The notes beneath the pieces are model-generated. The model saw only the letters and a list, made by a program, of their open reading frames with translations. It was not told where the DNA came from and did no database searches. Positions 1-5,698 of a DNA stretch of 25,207 nucleotides are shown in pieces. Location: positions 1 through 25,207 of the forward strand of contig CAJUOY010000020.1 of assembly GCA_910588645.1 (NCBI GenBank). The letters are read 5' to 3'. The translations under genes and the position numbers were made by a program. The first letter of the stretch is position 1, and every line of letters starts with the position of its first letter. This DNA comes from an uncultured Christensenellaceae bacterium (GTDB taxonomy: Bacteria; Bacillota; Clostridia; Christensenellales; Borkfalkiaceae).

Positions 1-41
1 ATACGATGTAATAAAAAATAATAAAAAATATTAAAAAACGC

Positions 42-84
42 TTGACAAACTAACAATATTTTGTGTTTTTTCTGTTGACAAACT
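42..84 (+). repeat. 10-bp direct repeat around the pfl promoter
   Basis: The sequence TTGACAAACT occurs at 42-51 and again at 75-84, 33 bp apart, which is about three helical turns. The downstream copy contains the -35 box of the pflA promoter. The upstream copy also contains TTGACA but has no credible -10 box 16-18 bp further on. It could be a duplicated promoter fragment or a paired protein-binding site. The repeat is seen directly; any function is inference. Confidence 0.5.
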
Positions 85-103
85 CTATTTGTGCTGTTAT
101 AAT
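75..103 (+). promoter_or_regulatory. Consensus sigma-A promoter of pflA-pflB
   Basis: TTGACA at 75-80 and TATAAT at 98-103 are separated by exactly 17 bp, a perfect match to the housekeeping consensus. The expected start near 110 places the riboswitch-like leader (124-224) wholly inside the transcript. Confidence 0.9.
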
Positions 104-123
104 GTAATTCCAAAACTTAAAAA

Positions 124-224
124 CCGCACGGCAACTGACGAATATATGCGAATTAACGCAAGGAAACCGCGCGGCGTACAACGTCGTTCGTCTGGGCTAT
201 TTTAAAAATAGCCCGTATTTTTTT
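124..224 (+). promoter_or_regulatory. ZTP (pfl-motif) riboswitch with terminator expression platform
   Basis: The leader matches the ZTP/ZMP riboswitch layout. Helix P1 is CCGCACGG (124-131) with CCGCGCGG (167-174), having one A-C mismatch. It encloses an ACTGACG segment (134-140), a small P2 hairpin TGCG/CGCA (147-150 with 157-160) and a purine-rich AAGGAAACC stretch. The 3' domain has TCTGGGC (191-197), close to the family's CCUGGGC. The expected pseudoknot forms perfectly: GACGAA (137-142) with TTCGTC (187-192), where the usual pairing is GGCG with CGCC, so the change is compensatory. The GGGC of the 3' domain is also the first part of a terminator stem (194-214), so ligand-stabilised folding would block termination. 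This RNA class is known upstream of pfl, purine and folate genes, and this copy precedes pflA. The assignment rests on motif recognition, not a covariance-model search. Confidence 0.85.
194..224 (+). terminator. Intrinsic terminator in the pfl leader
   Basis: GGGCTATTT (194-202) pairs with AAATAGCCC (206-214) around a 3-nt loop, followed by a T-rich tract at 216-224. It lies between the promoter and pflA and shares its 5' arm with the riboswitch 3' domain. It is therefore best read as a conditional attenuator, not the end of an upstream gene. Confidence 0.85.
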
Positions 225-254
225 AGATAAAGGACTTCGGCGTGCGGAGGAAAA

Positions 255-983
255 GTGGTAAAAGGATTTGTACATTCGATAGAAAGCTTCGGTACGGTAG
301 ACGGGCCGGGAATAAGGTTCGTAGCGTTTATGCAGGGCTGTCCTATGCGGTGCAAGTATTGTCACAATCCCGATACCTGGGATTTTTGCAGCGGGCAGGA
401 ATTTTCGGCGTCCGATCTTGCAAAAACAACGTTAAAATACAAAAACTATATTTTGAACGGCGGCGTGACGGTATCAGGCGGTGAACCGCTTATGCAGATT
501 GAATTTGTAACCGAGTTTTTCAAGCAACTGAAAATGAACGGCATTCATACTGCGATAGATACGTCGGGTATAACGTTTGATCGTGAAGACGGTGAATGCG
601 TAAGGCGGCACGCCGAACTTCTTAAATTTACCGATCTCGTTCTTTTGGATATAAAGCATATCGACGACGGAGAACACAGAAAGCTTACCGGCCGCTCCAA
701 TAAAAATACTCTTGCGTTTGCGGAATATCTTTCTGATACCGGCAAGGATATTTGGATAAGACACGTTTTGGTTCCGGGTATAACCGATAACGACGAATAT
801 CTGAACGAACTCAATAAATTTATAAGCGGATTGAGGACGGTAAAAAAGGTCGAAGTCTTGCCCTATCATACGATGGGGGAAGTTAAATATGAAAAATTAG
901 GGTTTGCGTATTCCTTGAAGGGGACTTTACCTCCTACGGAAGAACGTGTTACAAATGCAAAAAAGATTTTAATGAAGAGGTGA
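255..983 (+). CDS. pflA: Pyruvate formate-lyase activating enzyme (radical SAM)
   Basis: A 242-residue radical SAM protein that installs the glycyl radical on pyruvate formate-lyase using S-adenosylmethionine and a [4Fe-4S] cluster, in the cytoplasm. The cluster motif CxxxCxxC is visible as C29, C33 and C36 in GCPMRCKYCHNPDTW. The N-terminal SFGTVDGPGIRFV segment and the VSGGEPL segment are typical of the family. The start is GTG at 255, preceded 4 nt upstream by GGAGG (246-250); no nearby ATG fits better. The stop overlaps the ribosome binding site of pflB, 4 nt upstream, so the two are co-transcribed. The order activase then lyase is the reverse of E. coli but is common in Bacillota. Expression is probably controlled by the ZTP riboswitch in the leader. 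Confidence 0.96.
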   Translation: MVKGFVHSIESFGTVDGPGIRFVAFMQGCPMRCKYCHNPDTWDFCSGQEFSASDLAKTTLKYKNYILNGGVTVSGGEPLMQIEFVTEFFKQLKMNGIHTAIDTSGITFDREDGECVRRHAELLKFTDLVLLDIKHIDDGEHRKLTGRSNKNTLAFAEYLSDTGKDIWIRHVLVPGITDNDEYLNELNKFISGLRTVKKVEVLPYHTMGEVKYEKLGFAYSLKGTLPPTEERVTNAKKILMKR

Positions 984-987
984 ATAT

Positions 988-3243
988 ATGCAATTCGAGG
1001 CTTGGAAAGGATTTACCCACGGCAAGTGGAGCGAAGAAGTAGACGTAAGGGATTTCATACAGCGCAATTATACACCGTACGAGGGTGACGGCACGTTTCT
1101 TGCTCCCCCTACGGATGCCACTTTAAGACTTTGGAAGGAAATATGCGATCTCTCCGCAAAAGAGCGCGAGGCGGGCGGAGTTCTCAACGCCGATACTAAA
1201 ATCGTGTCTACGCTCTTGTCTCACGGGGCGGGTTATATAGATAAAGAGCTTGAACAGATCGTCGGTTTACAGACCGACGAACCCTTTAAGCGCGCCCTTC
1301 AACCTTTCGGCGGAATTAAAATGGCTGAGCAGGCTTTAAATATGTACGGCTATGAGCTCGATCCGGAAGTAAAAAATATCTTTACTAAATACCGTAAAAC
1401 TCACAATGACGGAGTCTACGACGCTTATACTGTAGAAATGCGCCGCGCCCGCCGCGCTCATATAATTACGGGTTTGCCCGATACCTACGGCCGCGGACGA
1501 ATAGTGGGCGATTACCGCCGCGTGGCTCTGTACGGCGTTGACTGTCTAATAGCTTTCAAAGAGCGTGACAAAATGCTTATGGACGGCGATATGACTCCAG
1601 ATAAGATACGCGACAGGGAAGAACTCTCCGAACAGATAAAAGCGCTCAAAGCATTGAAAAATCTTGCCGCTATATACGGGCTTGACATCTCGAAGCCTTC
1701 GGAAACCGCCAAGGAAGCCGTACAGGCTCTTTATCTCGGCTATCTTGCGGCGGTCAAAGATCAGAACGGCGCGGCAATGTCCATAGGCAGGAATTCGACT
1801 TTCCTCGATATATATATCAAGCGCGACATAGATCGCGGAATTCTCACCGAAGAGAGCGCACAGGAACTCGTCGATCACTTCGTAATGAAGCTTAGAATTA
1901 TCAAGTTTATGCGCATTAAGGAGTACAACGAGCTCTTCTCAGGCGATCCCACCTGGGTTACGGAATCCATAGGCGGTATGGGAGTAGACGGCAGAACGCT
2001 TGTAACACAGACTTCTTTCAGGGTTTTGCACACTCTTACAAATCTCGGTCCCGCGCCCGAACCCAACCTTACGGTGCTTTGGAGTACGCGGCTTCCCGAG
2101 GGATTTAAATCTTTCTGTGCGGATCTTTCCATAAAGACTTCGGCAATTCAGTATGAAAGCGACGACTTAATGCGTCCCGAAATGGGGGACGACTACTGTA
2201 TCGCCTGCTGTGTTAGCTGTATGCGCGTGGGCAAAGATATGCAGTTCTTCGGCGCGCGCGCCAACCTTGCAAAGTGCCTGCTGTACGCTATAAACGGCGG
2301 ACGTGACGAATTAATGCTCGATAAAAATACGGGTAAACCCTTTCAGGTTGCTCCCGAATTTGCGCCCGTTGCAGGCGACGGCCCGCTCGATTTCTGCGAG
2401 GTAAAGGAAAAGTACGAACAGATGATGGAGTGGCTTGCAAGACTGTACGTCAACACGCTTAACCTCATACACTATATGCACGACAAATACAGCTACGAAG
2501 CGTTGGAGATGTCTCTTCACGACACAGACGTTAGGCGTTTTTTCGCTACGGGCATAGCAGGCTTTTCTTGCGCGGTGGATTCGCTTTCCGCAATTAAGTA
2601 TGCCAAAGTTTATCCCGTACGCAATTCCGAGGGCATAGTAGTGGATTTCAGAACGGAGGGTGATTATCCCAAATACGGCAACAACGACGACAGGGCGGAC
2701 GATATAGCCGTATGGCTCTTAAAAACCTTTATGGGTAAGGTCAAAAACTGCAATACCTACCGTAAAGGCGTACCCACGACTTCAATTCTTACGATTACCA
2801 GTAACGTTGTTTACGGCAAAAATACGGGCAATACTCCCGACGGAAGAAGGGCTGGTACGCCCCTTGCGCCCGGAGCAAATCCTATGCACGGCAGAGATAT
2901 CAACGGCGCGCTTGCTTCGCTTGAATCGGTCGCAAAACTTCCCTATGAGTACGCCCGCGACGGGATTTCGAATACTTTTTCGATTACTCCCGGTTCGCTC
3001 GGCAAGGATGAAAATTCCCGCATAGACAATCTTGTCAATATGCTGGACGGGTATGTAAAGGACGGCGGACATCATCTAAACGTAAACGTTTTCAGTCGCG
3101 ATCTGTTGTTGGACGCTCAGGCTCATCCCGAAAAATATCCTCAGCTTACAATAAGGGTTTCCGGATATGCCGTCAACTTCAACAAATTGACGCGCGAACA
3201 GCAAAACGACGTTATTTCAAGAACTATTCATACATGCTTTTAA
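988..3243 (+). CDS. pflB: Formate C-acetyltransferase (pyruvate formate-lyase)
   Basis: This 751-residue glycyl-radical enzyme converts pyruvate and CoA to acetyl-CoA and formate under anaerobic conditions. The catalytic cysteine pair C407-C408 lies in IACCVSCMRVG, and the radical glycine G726 in RVSGYAVNF, 26 residues from the C-terminus. The length is close to the usual 740-760. AGAGGTG at 976-982 precedes the ATG by 5 nt. With a ZTP riboswitch upstream, a likely role besides fermentation is supplying formate for 10-formyl-tetrahydrofolate and purine synthesis; that physiological reading is inference. A further Cys (C412) sits where E. coli PflB has Pro (CVSP); no function is claimed for it. 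Identity as true PFL, not a diol dehydratase or HPAD relative, is supported by the CC pair and the high overall similarity recognised by eye. Confidence 0.97.
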   Translation: MQFEAWKGFTHGKWSEEVDVRDFIQRNYTPYEGDGTFLAPPTDATLRLWKEICDLSAKEREAGGVLNADTKIVSTLLSHGAGYIDKELEQIVGLQTDEPFKRALQPFGGIKMAEQALNMYGYELDPEVKNIFTKYRKTHNDGVYDAYTVEMRRARRAHIITGLPDTYGRGRIVGDYRRVALYGVDCLIAFKERDKMLMDGDMTPDKIRDREELSEQIKALKALKNLAAIYGLDISKPSETAKEAVQALYLGYLAAVKDQNGAAMSIGRNSTFLDIYIKRDIDRGILTEESAQELVDHFVMKLRIIKFMRIKEYNELFSGDPTWVTESIGGMGVDGRTLVTQTSFRVLHTLTNLGPAPEPNLTVLWSTRLPEGFKSFCADLSIKTSAIQYESDDLMRPEMGDDYCIACCVSCMRVGKDMQFFGARANLAKCLLYAINGGRDELMLDKNTGKPFQVAPEFAPVAGDGPLDFCEVKEKYEQMMEWLARLYVNTLNLIHYMHDKYSYEALEMSLHDTDVRRFFATGIAGFSCAVDSLSAIKYAKVYPVRNSEGIVVDFRTEGDYPKYGNNDDRADDIAVWLLKTFMGKVKNCNTYRKGVPTTSILTITSNVVYGKNTGNTPDGRRAGTPLAPGANPMHGRDINGALASLESVAKLPYEYARDGISNTFSITPGSLGKDENSRIDNLVNMLDGYVKDGGHHLNVNVFSRDLLLDAQAHPEKYPQLTIRVSGYAVNFNKLTREQQNDVISRTIHTCF

Positions 3244-3255
3244 GCGATTGAAAAT

Positions 3256-3291
3256 AAAGCCCGTTGCGGATAATTTCCGCAACGGGCTTTT
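3256..3291. terminator. Bidirectional terminator between pflB and cwlD
   Basis: A perfect 15-bp stem, 3256-3270 with 3276-3290, with a TAATT loop. The stem begins AAAGCCC and ends GGGCTTT, so each strand ends in a short T run. It lies 12 nt after the pflB stop and 15 nt after the stop of the convergent amidase gene, so it can serve both. Confidence 0.88.
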
Positions 3292-3305
3292 AAATAAAAT
3301 TATAT

Positions 3306-3995
3306 TTAACTGTAATAGCTTACCGCGCCTTTAAAAATTGCGTAGGCGATTTTATTTTGATATTCTTCCGACGTGAGTAATTTTTCGTCTTCGCCGTTTG
3401 ACAAAAATCCGCATTCAACTATAACCGAGGGGTTATTTGTACATTTCAGCATATAATAATCCCCTGCCAAGGCTTCGTTTTTTTTGGCGCCTTCCTGCAT
3501 ATCGTTCAAACTTTTCTGTATCTGTCTTGCGAGTTCGGTACCGCATTCGCTCGATTTATCGAAGAATACCGTAGCTCCGCGCTTAGAAGGAATGGGGCAA
3601 AAATTTTGATGTACGGATATGACCATATCTGCCTTGTTGGTTTCGATAATTTCCTTGCGTTTTTTCATATCCCGCATTTTAAAACCGCTTGTCGGCATAC
3701 CGTAGAGGCCGCCGTTATTCTTTCTTGTCATAACCACGGTGAATCCCGCGCCCGCAAAATAACCTCTCAACTGCTTGGCAATGGAAAGGTTTATGTCGCT
3801 CTCTCGGACGTCGGTGTTTATGCCGTGAACGCCCGCGTCGATGCCGCCGTGCCCTGCGTCTATAACGATTACTCTCTCGCCCGCGGCATAGACGTTTTTT
3901 GCGGATAAACCGAAACCGAGTCCCAAAACGGCGCCGAGAGCGATCACTACCGCAACAGCAATAAAAATACTCTTTTTTATAAACATTATTTTCAC
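3306..3995 (-). CDS. cwlD: N-acetylmuramoyl-L-alanine amidase, CwlD-like (Amidase_3)
   Basis: A 229-residue zinc amidase. Residues 6-30 form a hydrophobic signal/anchor segment, so the enzyme should act outside the membrane or in the intermembrane space of the forespore. The Amidase_3 domain spans about 41-229. Visible metal or catalytic residues are H49 (DAGHGG), E65 (RESDIN), H129 (SVHQN) and E194 (VIVECGFLSN). Size and layout match B. subtilis CwlD, which removes stem peptides so that muramic-delta-lactam of the spore cortex can form. There is no separate SPOR or SH3 binding domain. Two starts are possible: GTG at 3995 or ATG at 3986; neither has a Shine-Dalgarno. The sigma-E/G-like promoter at 4001-4029 would put the transcript start near 3993, favouring the ATG. 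The gene is divergent from mrnC. CwlD is preferred over a general autolysin because of size and promoter type. Confidence 0.82.
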   Translation of the reverse strand: MKIMFIKKSIFIAVAVVIALGAVLGLGFGLSAKNVYAAGERVIVIDAGHGGIDAGVHGINTDVRESDINLSIAKQLRGYFAGAGFTVVMTRKNNGGLYGMPTSGFKMRDMKKRKEIIETNKADMVISVHQNFCPIPSKRGATVFFDKSSECGTELARQIQKSLNDMQEGAKKNEALAGDYYMLKCTNNPSVIVECGFLSNGEDEKLLTSEEYQNKIAYAIFKGAVSYYS

Positions 3996-4000
3996 GCTAT

Positions 4001-4029
4001 ATACTATGGAATAATTGCATTTTTTATGA
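4001..4029 (-). promoter_or_regulatory. Candidate sigma-E/sigma-G-type promoter of cwlD
   Basis: On the minus strand TCATAAA (4029-4023) and CATAGTAT (4008-4001) are separated by 14 bp. This resembles the B. subtilis sigma-E form KMATATW-N14-CATACAWT (6/7 and 6/8 matches), and CATAGTA also fits the sigma-G -10 pattern CATNNTA. B. subtilis cwlD is driven by sigma-E and sigma-G, which supports the call. The region is AT-rich and overlaps the mrnC promoter, so a chance match is possible. Confidence 0.45.
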
Positions 4030-4043
4030 TTAAGTGGTATAAT
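4015..4043 (+). promoter_or_regulatory. Sigma-A-type promoter of the mrnC-gpsA operon
   Basis: TTGCAT (4015-4020) and TATAAT (4038-4043) with a 17-bp spacer. The predicted start is near 4050, only about 5 nt before the mrnC ATG at 4055, implying an almost leaderless transcript. It overlaps the oppositely oriented cwlD promoter. Confidence 0.78.
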
Positions 4044-4054
4044 TTAAACGTATT

Positions 4055-4447
4055 ATGTTCGGAATTTTTACTACCGTCAACGAGACGGAGGCAAGGAATA
4101 TCAATCCTGTAACGCTCGCGTTTGTGGGCGACGCTGTGTTTACTTTATACGTGCGTGAAAAACTTGTTTTAAACCACACATATTCCACCGGCACTTTGCA
4201 AAAGCTCTCCGCAGAGGAGGTTTCCGCGCACGGGCAAAACGCATTGCTGGAAAAGATTTTACCTGAACTTACGGAAGATGAAATAGCGGTCTTTAAACGC
4301 GGAAGGAATGCAAAAAAACCCACGCGTTCAAAAAATGCCACTGTTACGGAATATAACAACTCCACGGGACTGGAAGCTCTCATAGGTTATTTATATCTTA
4401 CGGGGCAATACGACAGGCTTGAAAAATTATTGGGAGCAGAAAAATGA
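4055..4447 (+). CDS. mrnC: Mini-ribonuclease III
   Basis: A 130-residue protein consisting of an RNase III catalytic domain without the double-stranded-RNA-binding domain; the family matures 23S rRNA in Bacillota. The LAFVGDAVFTLYVRE signature carries the catalytic acidic residue D26, and E107 lies in the second conserved segment STGLEALIGYLYLTG. The basic stretch KRGRNAKKPT (81-90) is typical. Synteny agrees: B. subtilis has mrnC-rlmB-(rae1)-sigH, and here mrnC-rlmB-sigH follow one another. The ATG at 4055 lies 11 nt after a TATAAT box and has no Shine-Dalgarno; no plausible internal start precedes the conserved domain. The 3' end overlaps rlmB by 4 nt (ATGA). Confidence 0.93.
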   Translation: MFGIFTTVNETEARNINPVTLAFVGDAVFTLYVREKLVLNHTYSTGTLQKLSAEEVSAHGQNALLEKILPELTEDEIAVFKRGRNAKKPTRSKNATVTEYNNSTGLEALIGYLYLTGQYDRLEKLLGAEK

Positions 4448-5151
4448 AAACAGAGGGAAGAAACGCCGTTTTTGAGCTTTTGAAAGCGGAAAAAACAGTC
4501 GATAAAATTCTTATGATAAAAAATCCTCAGGGTAGTCTCAAAGCGATATTCGCCGAGGCGAGAAAGAGGGGGATCAAAGTTCAGTTTGCGGACAAAATCG
4601 TTCTCGATAAGGAAAGTCCCGAGGGCAGACATCAGGGCGTAATTGCTTATTCGTCGGATTTCGTTTATGCCGGGCTTGGCGATATTATACAGTCTGCAGG
4701 TCAAAACTCCGTCGTTATATTGTGCGACGGTATAGAGGATGTTCACAACCTCGGCTCTATTATTAGGGTTTCCGAGTGCGCGGGCGCGGACGGCGTAATA
4801 ATACCCGCAAACAACTCCGCAAGCGTTACGGAGGCGGTTGTCAGAATTTCCGCGGGCGCGGCTGAGCATATCAAAGTCGCAAAGGTAAATTCTCTCGGCT
4901 TTGCAATAGACGAGCTTAAAAGGGCAGGCTATTGGCTATATGCGCTCGAAGCCGACGGCGAAGATATTTACAAGACGGAATTTTCGGGTAAAATCGCGCT
5001 CGTAATCGGCGGAGAAGACAGAGGTGTAAGGCGGCTCACGCGTGAAAAGTGCGACTGTTGCGTATCTCTGCCGTTAAAGGGCAAAGTAAATTCACTCAAC
5101 GCTTCGGTAGCTTTGGGTATCGCCGTTTACGAAGTGATAAAAAGACTATGA
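4444..5151 (+). CDS. rlmB: TrmH-family 23S rRNA (guanosine-2'-O-)-methyltransferase RlmB
   Basis: A 235-residue SPOUT (alpha/beta-knot) methyltransferase. Residues 1-75 form the substrate-binding domain (TEGRNAVFELL at the start, GRHQGV near 60). The catalytic domain has motif 1 (DGIEDVHNLGSIIRVSECAGADGV), motif 2 (LVIGGEDRGVRRL) and motif 3 (VSLPLKGKVNSLNASVALGIAVYE), which build the knot and bind S-adenosylmethionine. The family modifies 23S rRNA at a guanosine equivalent to G2251. It overlaps mrnC and sigH by 4 nt each, implying translational coupling. The exact target base in this organism is inferred from homology. Confidence 0.92.
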   Translation: MKTEGRNAVFELLKAEKTVDKILMIKNPQGSLKAIFAEARKRGIKVQFADKIVLDKESPEGRHQGVIAYSSDFVYAGLGDIIQSAGQNSVVILCDGIEDVHNLGSIIRVSECAGADGVIIPANNSASVTEAVVRISAGAAEHIKVAKVNSLGFAIDELKRAGYWLYALEADGEDIYKTEFSGKIALVIGGEDRGVRRLTREKCDCCVSLPLKGKVNSLNASVALGIAVYEVIKRL

Positions 5152-5696
5152 CCGACATCGAACTCGTGATCGCTGCGCGAACGGATAAGGGCGCGCAGGA
5201 AAAGCTTATAAGCGAATATACGCCGCTCGTCAAGGCCGTGGCCGCAAGGTTTTTTATCCGCGGCGGCGAGCCTGAGGATCTCGAACAGGAAGGTATGTTC
5301 GGGCTAATATCCGCTATAAACACTTTTACGGGCGGCGGCGCGAACTTTTCTTCCTACGTTTACGCCTGTGTAAGAAACGCAATTCTCGACGCCGTTAAAA
5401 AGAGTGTCGGCGCAAAACATTCCGCGCTGAACGACTTCGTGCCGATAATTGAAATAGGCGACGAGACTGTTCCCGATACACCCGAAGACGAGTTGATAAT
5501 GCGTGAACAGCGGCGCGAGTTTTTACAGAAAATATCAAAGGAATTGTCGGCGCTCGAATTTAAAGCTACGGTAATGAGACTCGACGGTATGGGCAGCGGC
5601 GAGATTGCGGAAGCTCTCGGAAAACCCTTGAAGTCAATTTCCAACGCGCTTGCAAGAGCAAAGGCAAAACTTGAAAAATTATATAGGGAGGGCTGA
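5148..5696 (+). CDS. sigH: SigH-type RNA polymerase sigma factor
   Basis: A 182-residue sigma-70 family protein with region 2 at about 18-85 (EDLEQEGMFGLISAINTF, then NFSSYVYACVRNAILDAV) and region 4 at about 125-180 (LSALEFKATVMRLDGMGSGEIAEALGKPLKSISNALARAKAKLEKL). The LDG..EIA..L....KSI.NAL.R.K.KLE pattern closely follows B. subtilis SigH, the transition-state and early sporulation sigma. Position right after mrnC-rlmB supports orthology, although the rae1/yacP gene usually in between is absent. The start at 5148 overlaps the rlmB stop as ATGA; the frame stays open further upstream to 5049, but that stretch lies within the end of rlmB in another frame. An alternative is a generic SigH-like factor without a sporulation role. 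Confidence 0.88.
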   Translation: MTDIELVIAARTDKGAQEKLISEYTPLVKAVAARFFIRGGEPEDLEQEGMFGLISAINTFTGGGANFSSYVYACVRNAILDAVKKSVGAKHSALNDFVPIIEIGDETVPDTPEDELIMREQRREFLQKISKELSALEFKATVMRLDGMGSGEIAEALGKPLKSISNALARAKAKLEKLYREG

Positions 5697-5698
5697 TT

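Noticed and set aside
10..36. AT-rich ATAAAAAATA tandem repeat as an origin or UP element
   Set aside because: Only two short units are present, no DnaA-box cluster is seen nearby, and an UP element cannot be distinguished from general AT-richness.
42..70. Second promoter from the upstream TTGACA at 42-47
   Set aside because: No -10-like hexamer occurs at 16-18 bp spacing (64-71 is T-rich without TATAAT character).
5049..5147. N-terminal extension of sigH
   Set aside because: It lies within the conserved 3' end of rlmB in another frame; the ATGA overlap at 5148 gives a normal SigH N-terminus.
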